7,151 bases of DNA from Cyclobacteriaceae bacterium (lineage in GTDB: Bacteria > Bacteroidota > Bacteroidia > Cytophagales > Cyclobacteriaceae): the NCBI GenBank assembly GCA_030589835.1, contig JAUUZS010000215.1, positions 1-7,151 of the forward strand. The letters are read 5' to 3'. Positions 1 through 4,971 of this stretch are shown here, one piece after another. Made by a program: the position numbers and the translations under genes. The stretch's first letter is position 1, and every line of letters begins with the position of its first letter. Below the pieces are notes generated by a model that was not told the origin of the DNA, did not search any database, and saw nothing but the letters and a program-made list of their open reading frames with translations.

Positions 1-221
1 GTCAGGGAGGGCAATTGTATGACAAATTCAAAGCCTTTACGGATGACCTGATCAAAGTTGGGGAAAATCTGAATACTACAAAAAAGACCTACGATTTGGC
101 AATGAACAAACTTTCAGATGGAAAGGACAATCTGATTAGAAAAACTGAACGGATAAAAGAATTGGGAGCCAAGGCTACCAAGACTTTGGATCAGCGATTG
201 ATCGAAAGAGCAAATGATTGA
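1..221 (+). CDS. rmuC: RmuC family protein, C-terminal fragment (5' end outside window)
   Basis: The reading frame is open from the window edge (first full codon at base 3) to TGA at 219-221, so about 72 C-terminal residues are visible. They begin QGGQLYDKF and continue through a helical, lysine-rich tail containing AMNKLSDGKDNLIRK and ELGAKATK. This matches the conserved end of RmuC proteins (typically GG-LYDKF, then A-KLS-G-GNL, then LG-K--K). RmuC proteins are predicted DNA-recombination-limiting proteins with a coiled coil and a nuclease-like core; the core lies upstream of the window and cannot be judged. A TTG at 15 could be read as a start, but the upstream codons continue the family motif, so this is the end of a longer gene. 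No terminator is visible after it, and the next gene begins 63 bp downstream with its own likely promoter. Confidence 0.85.
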   Translation, partial: QGGQLYDKFKAFTDDLIKVGENLNTTKKTYDLAMNKLSDGKDNLIRKTERIKELGAKATKTLDQRLIERAND

Positions 222-226
222 GCAGG

Positions 227-261
227 TTGATGCACCATATTCATTTCTTGTATTAACTTTG
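227..261 (+). promoter_or_regulatory. candidate Bacteroidota promoter of the GroES-family gene
   Basis: TAACTTTG at 254-261 is a perfect match to the Bacteroidota -7 consensus TAnnTTTG. It places transcription start near 267-269, about 17 nt before the ATG at 285. A TTG at 227-229 is the nearest -33-like element, but its 24-bp spacing is longer than usual, so the -33 assignment is weak. The leader is A-rich (aaaatttataaagcaaa) with no Shine-Dalgarno site. Confidence 0.45.
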
Positions 262-284
262 TAGTGAAAAATTTATAAAGCAAA

Positions 285-659
285 ATGGAATTGACGGCGG
301 ATAATAAGTTCAAAAAACTAATAGTTGTAGGAGATCGGGTGTTGATCAAGTCAAAGAAAAATCAGGACAGAACAAAAAGTGGCTTGTATTTGCCTGTGGG
401 AGTCAAGGAGAAAGAAGAAGTGCAATCCGGTTATATTATTAAAGCCGGCCCGGGTTATCCCATTCCACTTCCTATGGAGGACGATGAGCCATGGAAGGAT
501 AAGGATGAAAATGTGAAGTATGTCCCGCTTCAGGCTCGTGAAGGGGATTTGGCAATATTCCTTCAAAAGGGAGCTTTTGAAGTTATGTATCAGAATGAGC
601 GGTTTTTTATTGTTCCTCAGTCATCGATTTTGATGCTGGAGCGGGAAGACGATATTTAA
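285..659 (+). CDS. GroES-family co-chaperone (Cpn10-like), stand-alone
   Basis: This 124-residue cytoplasmic protein has a Cpn10 fold signature. The first half has GDRVLIKSKKNQDRTKSGLYLP (about residues 16-37), corresponding to the DRV-V-R beta strand and mobile-loop region of GroES, then a strand and turn IIKAGPG (51-57). The end, EGDLAIFLQKGAFEV then FFIVPQSSILMLE (about 87-119), matches the GD-V-F and DIL-- strands that close the GroES barrel. Between the halves lies an extra, charged and proline-rich stretch (about 58-85, PIPLPMEDDEPWKDKDE), making it longer than canonical GroES (about 97 residues). GroES caps GroEL during folding; whether this paralogue does so is inference. No groEL follows; the gene converges on htpG instead. 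The ATG is chosen because it follows the promoter closely and begins the conserved region with a short lead. This looks like the separate GroES-like family common in Bacteroidota rather than the groES of the groESL operon. Confidence 0.85.
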   Translation: MELTADNKFKKLIVVGDRVLIKSKKNQDRTKSGLYLPVGVKEKEEVQSGYIIKAGPGYPIPLPMEDDEPWKDKDENVKYVPLQAREGDLAIFLQKGAFEVMYQNERFFIVPQSSILMLEREDDI

Positions 660-668
660 GGCATAAAA

Positions 669-701
669 AAACCTGACAGGTTTTTAAAACCTGTCAGGTT
701 T
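669..701. terminator. bidirectional stem-loop terminator between the GroES-like gene and htpG
   Basis: The arm AAACCTGACAGG (669-680) is repeated as its exact reverse complement at 690-701. The central TTTTTAAAA is itself nearly self-complementary, so the whole 33 bp is a near-perfect palindrome around one base. A run of A precedes it (665-671) and T-rich sequence follows, so it can act on both strands. It lies 9 bp after the stop of the plus-strand gene and 9 bp after the stop of htpG on the minus strand, the expected place for a shared terminator of convergent genes. Confidence 0.8.
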
Positions 702-710
702 AATAATAGC

Positions 711-2612
711 TTATCCCAAAAGATCAACACTTCGTTTTATGAAATTAGTTAATCGCTTACCGGTCAGAAGATTCTGGCCTAGCAAACCTAATTCATAAAC
801 CTCGACTGCTAACTCTTTTTGCTTTTCTTCTTCTTTGGTTTTCAGAATTTTAGACACCATTGTATGATTACTGTTGACCACCGCATTAAATTGATCCGGC
901 ATATCGCCCATCATCATGTATGGAGATCCGCCACCCATTTTCTGCATATCCTTCATCCTTCTCATGAATTCCGGTAAAATCAAGGTGATTGGAAGCTCAT
1001 CCGGTGCCAAAGCCTCAAGCTGTACCGTATAGTTTTTATCGTTGATGGCTTCTTCGAAGATTTTCTTTACTTTTTCCTCATCATCTTTAGAAAGTACGCT
1101 TTCGCTACTTTCATCCTTTTCGACCAGCTTATCTACGATATCGGCATCCACACGTTTCCACTTGGTCTTCTCAAGCTTCATTTCAAGTGAGTTGATCAGG
1201 TGATTGTCTAACGGCCCGTCAAATTTCAATATATCATAGGCCTTGTTTTTGGCAGACTGAATATATCCGTCCTGCTGATTTTGGTCTGAAGTATAGATGT
1301 GAACAGCACTCCCGTCCTTATCGGTCTGGTTCGTTTCGATGTGCTTTTTATATTCTTCAAAGGTGAAGAACTTGCCGTCTACATTTTCCAGCAAGGTGAA
1401 ATCTTTGGCTTTATCATAAAACTTTTCATCTGCGATAATGCCGTATTTCACAAACAGATTCAGGCTTTCCCATTTTTTCTCGAAAGTTGGGCGGTCTTTC
1501 TTGAATAACTCGCTAAGCTTATCGGATACTTTCTTGGTGATGTGACTATTTATTTTTTTCACATTTCCATCTGCCTGAAGAAAACTCCTCGAAACATTCA
1601 ACGGAATATCCGGGGAATCAAGAACACCATGAAGCATCATTAGAAATTCAGGAACAATATCCTTAACCTCATCTGTGATGAAAACTTGCCTGGAATAAAG
1701 TTGGATTTTGTTTTTACTTATTTCAAAATCATTTTTGATTTTTGGGAAGTAAAGAATACCCGTAAGGTTAAATGGGTAATCAACATTGAGGTGAATCCAG
1801 AAAAGTGGATCTTCAGAAAATGGATATAGCTCCTTATAAAATGCCAGGTAATCCTCATCTTTTAGCTCACTTGGCGATTTAGTCCATATCGGCGTAGGGT
1901 TATTGATGACATCAGCAATTTTTTTGGTTTTTGGCTTATCATCCTTATCCTTGATAACCTCACCTTTATCATCCATCAGGTTTTCTTCCTTCTCACCAAA
2001 TACAATTGGCGTAGGCAGGAACTTACAGTATTTGTTTAGGATCTCCCTGATTTTATGGTCTTCTAGAAAGTCCTGATTGTCGTCATCGATGTACAGGATG
2101 ATGTCGGTACCAATTTCTTTTCGCTTTCCTTTAGAGATTTCAAATTCAGTACTTCCGTCACAAATCCATCGGGTAGGTTCAGCGCCATCCTGGTACGATA
2201 AGGTTAAGATTTCTACTTTTTTAGAAACCATGAAAGCTGAATAAAAGCCAAGGCCGAACATACCAATGATCTGCGATTCGTCACCCTTATCCTTATATTT
2301 TTCAATGAATTCTTCAGCTCCTGAAAAGGCGATCTGGTTGATGTATTTTTTGATTTCATCGGCAGTCATGCCGATGCCATTATCGCTGATGGTAATTGTC
2401 TTTTTCTTTTTGTTGACTTTAACCTCAACTTTTTGCTCGCCGAGCTCTCCTTTAAATTCACCAATAGACGCCAGCCTTTGTATTTTTTGTGTCGCATCTA
2501 CCGCATTGGAAACGATTTCCCTTAAAAAAATCTCATGATCTGAATAGAGGAATTTCTTAATGATAGGGAATATGTTTTCGGTGTGGATTGAAATGTTACC
2601 TTTTTCTTGCAT
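711..2612 (-). CDS. htpG: Molecular chaperone HtpG (Hsp90)
   Basis: This full-length 633-residue bacterial Hsp90 is an ATP-dependent cytosolic homodimeric chaperone. The N-terminal GHKL ATPase shows EIVSNAVDAT (residues 32-41, with Mg/ATP-binding N36 and D39), SDNGIGM (76-82, D77 for adenine) and the lid/glycine loop IGMFGLGFYSAF (116-127). The middle domain has WTKSPSEL (243-250) and IPLNVSRSFLQ (336-346) with the catalytic-loop arginine R342. The C-terminal dimerisation domain is present, with a short Met/Gly-rich segment (about 548-571, including MGGGSPYMMMGDM) before NAVVNSNHTMV. A charged linker rich in D and K lies at about 207-233. All nucleotide-binding motifs are intact. The start codon (CAT at 2610-2612 on the plus strand) gives MQEKGNISIHTENIFP, the usual HtpG N-terminus. 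No Shine-Dalgarno site is seen, as is normal in this phylum. Its 3' end faces the GroES-like gene across a shared terminator. Confidence 0.97.
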   Translation of the reverse strand: MQEKGNISIHTENIFPIIKKFLYSDHEIFLREIVSNAVDATQKIQRLASIGEFKGELGEQKVEVKVNKKKKTITISDNGIGMTADEIKKYINQIAFSGAEEFIEKYKDKGDESQIIGMFGLGFYSAFMVSKKVEILTLSYQDGAEPTRWICDGSTEFEISKGKRKEIGTDIILYIDDDNQDFLEDHKIREILNKYCKFLPTPIVFGEKEENLMDDKGEVIKDKDDKPKTKKIADVINNPTPIWTKSPSELKDEDYLAFYKELYPFSEDPLFWIHLNVDYPFNLTGILYFPKIKNDFEISKNKIQLYSRQVFITDEVKDIVPEFLMMLHGVLDSPDIPLNVSRSFLQADGNVKKINSHITKKVSDKLSELFKKDRPTFEKKWESLNLFVKYGIIADEKFYDKAKDFTLLENVDGKFFTFEEYKKHIETNQTDKDGSAVHIYTSDQNQQDGYIQSAKNKAYDILKFDGPLDNHLINSLEMKLEKTKWKRVDADIVDKLVEKDESSESVLSKDDEEKVKKIFEEAINDKNYTVQLEALAPDELPITLILPEFMRRMKDMQKMGGGSPYMMMGDMPDQFNAVVNSNHTMVSKILKTKEEEKQKELAVEVYELGLLGQNLLTGKRLTNFIKRSVDLLG

Positions 2613-2633
2613 TATCTTAACTTTTATTTATTT

Positions 2634-2662
2634 CAAATATCAATTGACGCTCTATTGACAAA
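2634..2662 (-). promoter_or_regulatory. candidate htpG promoter
   Basis: On the minus strand, TTTG (2662-2659) is separated by 17 bp from GATATTTG (2641-2634), which matches the Bacteroidota -7 consensus TAnnTTTG at all but the first base. Transcription would begin near 2626-2628, giving a leader of about 15 nt to the htpG ATG at 2612. Spacing and elements fit the phylum's housekeeping sigma. No CIRCE-type element is present. Confidence 0.4.
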
Positions 2663-2698
2663 TTTCATTCCAATGGATTTTTCGTTAATTTCAATAAG

Positions 2699-2718
2699 GT
2701 CAGGCTGACAGCTTGTCA
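2699..2718. promoter_or_regulatory. overlapping GTCA inverted repeats, candidate operator in the htpG divergent region
   Basis: Two inverted repeats share a middle arm: GTCAG-g-CTGAC (2699-2709) and TGACA-gct-TGTCA (2706-2718). Three GTCA-type half-sites therefore sit within 20 bp. They lie about 37 bp upstream of the proposed htpG -33 element and 39 bp before the lipoprotein ATG, where a regulator of either divergent gene could bind. The symmetry is seen directly; the operator role is inferred. Confidence 0.35.
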
Positions 2719-2735
2719 TAAAATCGTATTTTATG
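2717..2735. repeat. AT-rich palindrome upstream of the lipoprotein gene
   Basis: CATAAAAT (2717-2724) and ATTTTATG (2728-2735) are exact reverse complements separated by CGT. The palindrome abuts the GTCA repeats on its left and ends 21 bp before the chosen lipoprotein start. An in-frame ATG at 2733 lies inside its right arm, one more reason to prefer the start at 2757. It could be a regulator site or only AT-rich symmetry. Confidence 0.4.
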
Positions 2736-2756
2736 TCATTTATTTGCCGTGTAAAC

Positions 2757-3218
2757 ATGAAAAATTTTCTTTTTATTTTCATAGCCATTTTATTTTTATT
2801 TGCTTGCACAACTCAAAAAAGGATTTCAAACAAGCAGGGGATCATTGGGGAAGTCAGATGGGTAGAAGGAAACCTTATGCCAACTATAGGCGACACGACT
2901 TACGCTGCCAGAGCCAAGGGTATTCCCATAGAAAGAGAAGTTTTTATTTATAAAGCGATAAAAGCAGATGATGTGAATCGGAGCAAAGGAAATTTTTATG
3001 CTTCGATCTCCGGCAAATTAGTCAGGAGGATTAAATCAAGTAGAGACGGCACATTCAAGGTAATGCTACCGCCAGGGAAATATTCACTTTTTGTTATAGA
3101 AAAAGAGGGACTTTTCGCCAATAGATTTGACGGGAAAAATTACATCAACCCGGTGACCGTTCAAGCTAATAATTTTACCGAAATTCAAATATTGGTTAAC
3201 TATAAAGCATATTATTGA
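2757..3218 (+). CDS. predicted lipoprotein with carboxypeptidase-regulatory-like domain
   Basis: The protein has 153 residues. It begins with a lipoprotein-type signal: MKN, a hydrophobic core FLFIFIAILFLF, then the putative lipobox LFAC with the lipidated cysteine at 17 (F at -2 is not the commonest residue). The mature part (about 29-150) reads as a beta-sandwich: GEVRWVEGNLMPT near 31-43, RDGTFKVMLPPGKYSLFVIEKEG at about 96-118, then FDGKNYINPVTV and alternating hydrophobic residues to the end. The DG-F---LPPG-YSLFV core is characteristic of carboxypeptidase-regulatory / Cna-B-like domains in Bacteroidota. The precise role is unknown. The ATG at 2757 is preferred over one 24 bp upstream because only the shorter form starts directly with a signal peptide and the upstream ATG lies in a palindrome. 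It is divergent from htpG. A weak -7-like TTTATTTG at 2739-2746 is very close to the start. Confidence 0.75.
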   Translation: MKNFLFIFIAILFLFACTTQKRISNKQGIIGEVRWVEGNLMPTIGDTTYAARAKGIPIEREVFIYKAIKADDVNRSKGNFYASISGKLVRRIKSSRDGTFKVMLPPGKYSLFVIEKEGLFANRFDGKNYINPVTVQANNFTEIQILVNYKAYY

Positions 3219-3235
3219 TATTTTCATGGGTGAGA

Positions 3236-3284
3236 TGGTTTAAGGTTCAGGGTTTAGAGTTCAGGGTTCAAGGTTTAGGGTTCT
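3236..3284. repeat. degenerate 7-bp tandem repeat, consensus RGGTTYA
   Basis: Seven consecutive heptamers can be read: TGGTTTA, AGGTTCA, GGGTTTA, GAGTTCA, GGGTTCA, AGGTTTA, GGGTTCT. Phase is kept exactly; variation is confined mostly to the first two positions and to the pyrimidine at position 6. The array begins 18 bp after the lipoprotein stop codon. Heptamer arrays of this kind occur in intergenic regions of several bacterial groups; no function is evident here. Confidence 0.8.
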
Positions 3285-3370
3285 GAAAATTAAAACATAA
3301 AGAAATAGCAACCTGGAAAATGGGGGGGAGTCTTAACCTAAAACAATCAACTTTTGAACCAATAAATGAA

Positions 3371-3401
3371 TTGGCATTTTAATTATTTAAAATAATTTTT
3401 G
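3371..3401 (+). promoter_or_regulatory. candidate promoter of the sigma-factor operon
   Basis: TTG (3371-3373) is followed after 20 bp by AATTTTTG (3394-3401), which matches TAnnTTTG at all but the first base. Transcription start would be near 3407, giving a leader of about 50 nt that contains both copies of the 13-bp direct repeat. An AT-rich palindrome (3381-3397) fills most of the spacer. A second, weaker -7-like AACTTTTG at 3349-3356 lacks a -33 partner. Confidence 0.35.
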
Positions 3402-3416
3402 AAGGCATGCAACTCC

Positions 3417-3454
3417 TGAACAACAATCTGCATCTACTGGGTGAACAACAATCT
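3417..3454 (+). repeat. 13-bp direct repeat in the leader of the sigma-factor gene
   Basis: TGAACAACAATCT occurs at 3417-3429 and again, identically, at 3442-3454, a period of 25 bp. The second copy ends 2 bp before the ATG at 3457, so it would cover the ribosome-binding area. It may be a small duplication, or a pair of sites for a protein or RNA acting on this leader. Confidence 0.75.
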
Positions 3455-3456
3455 AA

Positions 3457-4053
3457 ATGAAGCTTCAAATTCAAAAGTCAATCTTAGAAACTGACCTGAT
3501 CAGAGCTTGTAAGAAGCATAATGCTAAAGCACAGCGCATGCTTTATGATAAATATGCTTCTGCCATGCTTGGCCTGTGTAAGCGATATATCAGGGGAGAG
3601 ATGGAGGCTGAAGATGTGATGATCAATGGCTTTATGAAAGTATTTGTGAAGCTTGATTTGTTCGAAGGGAAAGGAAGTTTTGAAGGGTGGATGAAGCGGA
3701 TTATGATCAATGAGGCTTTGGGATACATTAGAAAAAACAAAGCGATGTACCTGGAGATAGAAATTGAAGCAGCAGATAAAGAACCGGATTTCGATAAATT
3801 ATTGACAGAATTGGAAACGAAAGATTTACTAAAAATGGTCAACGAATTGCCTAGTGGATACCGAACCATTTTTAATTTGTATGCGATTGAGGGATATTCT
3901 CATAAAGAAATCGCTGATATGTTGGGAATAAATGAAAATACCTCGAAGTCCCAATTGAGCAGGGCAAGGATGCATTTACAAAAGAAGTTATTGGCATCAG
4001 AAAAAGTATTGGAGCAAAAAATAATAAATAAAGATGGGGCAGGCGACACCTGA
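3457..4053 (+). CDS. RNA polymerase sigma factor, sigma-70 family (ECF type)
   Basis: The protein has 198 residues, the usual ECF length, with only regions 2 and 4. Sigma region 2 spans about 26-95: QRMLYDKYASAMLGLCKRYI, then MEAEDVMINGFMKVFVKLDLFEGKGSFEGWMKRIMINEALGYIRK, which holds the -10-recognition and core-binding helices. A short acidic linker (about 100-122) leads to region 4 (about 125-178): LPSGYRTIFNLYAIEGYSHKEIADMLGI, then the helix-turn-helix NENTSKSQLSRARMHLQKKL that reads the -35/-33 element. A 20-residue basic tail follows. The start is the first ATG of the frame, preceded by an A-rich leader. It is followed 72 bp later by a single-pass membrane protein and then a beta-barrel protein, an order common in Bacteroidota. 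It probably directs transcription in response to an envelope signal and may autoregulate this operon; both points are inference. Confidence 0.93.
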   Translation: MKLQIQKSILETDLIRACKKHNAKAQRMLYDKYASAMLGLCKRYIRGEMEAEDVMINGFMKVFVKLDLFEGKGSFEGWMKRIMINEALGYIRKNKAMYLEIEIEAADKEPDFDKLLTELETKDLLKMVNELPSGYRTIFNLYAIEGYSHKEIADMLGINENTSKSQLSRARMHLQKKLLASEKVLEQKIINKDGAGDT

Positions 4054-4098
4054 GATTATTATTGAAAGGGATAAAAGCGTGATGATAATATACTCCAT

Positions 4099-4106
4099 AG
4101 GAGGGG
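4099..4106 (+). promoter_or_regulatory. Shine-Dalgarno-like AGGAGGGG far upstream of the membrane-protein start
   Basis: AGGAGGGG is strongly complementary to the 16S rRNA 3' end, yet it lies 19 nt before the ATG at 4126, well beyond the usual 5-9 nt. No ATG, GTG or TTG lies at the normal distance in the reading frame; the frame of a GTG at 4079 stops at once. Genes in this phylum rarely depend on such sites, so it may be coincidental. Confidence 0.25.
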
Positions 4107-4125
4107 TTATATAAATTATAAACAA

Positions 4126-4959
4126 ATGAGCAGACTTGATAAATTATTTAAAGATCAACTGTCAAAGTATGAGGAAATTCCAACGCCACAAGCTTGGGAT
4201 CAAATTCATGGACAGTTGGCAGCGAACAAAAGAAAAAAATGGGGTAGGAGGTTAGCAATTGCTGCATCCATCCTTTTGTTTGCGACAATAGGATATGTCG
4301 GGTATATGTCATTGGATTCCCTAGCTATAAAAAAAGATCAATTAGTGGTAAAGGCCATGGATGATAAAGCGAATAATGTAGAACAACCAACCTCTAAGCC
4401 TGAAGAGGTAATTTTGGAAATAAATAATGCAGATGAAAAAGAGTTTATAGTGAAATCCGATGAAGAGGGTATTGCTGAAGTAGAAAGTGTAGAAAAAATT
4501 GCTAAGAAACCATTACCAGGTGAGTCGCCGATTAAAAGGATTGAAGTAAAAATGCCTGTTATGGCCAGGGTTGAATTGGATAAACCGGAAATTGAACAAA
4601 AAATAATAATTCAAGAACCAAAAGAGGTAATTGAAGAACCAATATTGCCTGAGCCAATAGAAGAAGTGCTGCTTGCTAAAAATAAAACAATGGATGAAGC
4701 TGAAAAAGGCTTGGAAATAAAGGGTAATAAAAAAACCTATGCTCAGGTAAAAATTATTTACAAAGCAAACGAAAATTCTGAATTGACATCTTCAGGAAAA
4801 AATACCTTAATCAATAAAGGAATTGATAAACTCACCAAATTCTCTAACGAGCACCTGCTTACGGCAGATCGAAAAACTAAGTTGCGCAACACTACGGAAG
4901 ACTTGTTAGAACTGAATATTGGTAAGCTGTTAAACAAATCAAATAAGGAAGGAATTTAA
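4126..4959 (+). CDS. single-pass membrane protein in anti-sigma position (unclassified)
   Basis: The protein has 277 residues. A short N-terminal cytoplasmic segment (1-42) holds LDKLFKDQLSKYEEIPTPQAWDQIHGQL, resembling the LF---L---E--P-P--W--I motif found at the N-terminus of many Bacteroidota proteins encoded next to ECF sigma factors. A basic patch KRKKWGRR (35-42) precedes one transmembrane helix (about 43-60), giving N-in topology. The remaining 215 or so residues face the periplasm: a low-complexity stretch rich in E, P, K and V (about 85-185, with EEPILPEPIEE), then a more helical, K/N/L-rich tail. No FecR domain and no zinc-binding anti-sigma motif (H-x3-C-x2-C) is present. Position and topology make sequestration of the upstream sigma factor plausible, but no fold confirms it. 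The gene ends 12 bp before the barrel gene, so they are probably cotranscribed. Confidence 0.8.
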   Translation: MSRLDKLFKDQLSKYEEIPTPQAWDQIHGQLAANKRKKWGRRLAIAASILLFATIGYVGYMSLDSLAIKKDQLVVKAMDDKANNVEQPTSKPEEVILEINNADEKEFIVKSDEEGIAEVESVEKIAKKPLPGESPIKRIEVKMPVMARVELDKPEIEQKIIIQEPKEVIEEPILPEPIEEVLLAKNKTMDEAEKGLEIKGNKKTYAQVKIIYKANENSELTSSGKNTLINKGIDKLTKFSNEHLLTADRKTKLRNTTEDLLELNIGKLLNKSNKEGI

Positions 4960-4971
4960 AAACCATTGAAA

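Larger units (their letters stand above)
3219..3456. other. 238-bp intergenic region with repeats, no gene
   Basis: No credible coding frame is present. From left to right it holds the 7-bp tandem repeat (3236-3284), an isolated run of seven G (3322-3328), an AT-rich 17-bp palindrome AATTATTT-A-AAATAATT (3381-3397), a candidate promoter ending at 3401, and a 13-bp direct repeat (3417-3454) adjoining the sigma-factor ATG. No convincing terminator hairpin follows the lipoprotein gene. Confidence 0.7.

Noticed and set aside
351..566. 71-codon minus-strand frame opposite the GroES-like gene
   Set aside because: It lies entirely antisense to a well-supported gene, has no family resemblance and no promoter; judged a shadow frame.
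899..969. Met/Gly-rich segment of HtpG as a novel insertion
   Set aside because: A flexible Met/Gly-rich stretch before the NAVVN-NH segment fits the usual C-terminal domain of HtpG in this phylum as I recall it.
1299..1508. 69-codon plus-strand frame inside htpG
   Set aside because: Antisense to conserved Hsp90 sequence; composition reflects the opposite strand.
1441..2040. Possible frameshift or insertion in the charged linker of htpG
   Set aside because: The frame is continuous and all flanking Hsp90 motifs are in order; a charged linker of this kind is normal.
2266..2538. 90-codon plus-strand frame inside htpG with hydrophobic stretches
   Set aside because: It mirrors the ATPase-domain codons; hydrophobicity comes from complementing K/E-rich codons, and no start signals are seen.
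2744..2953. 69-codon frame overlapping the lipoprotein gene
   Set aside because: Overlaps a frame with a clear lipoprotein signal and domain; its own product shows nothing recognisable.
3236..3284. CRISPR array
   Set aside because: Units are 7 bp and contiguous with no spacers; no cas genes nearby.
3322..3328. G7 run as a phase-variable tract
   Set aside because: It lies more than 100 bp from any start and about 43 bp from the candidate -33 element, outside a coding frame; no sign that its length would alter a gene.
3543..3869. 108-codon minus-strand frame opposite the sigma factor
   Set aside because: Antisense to conserved sigma regions 2 and 4; serine-rich shadow translation.
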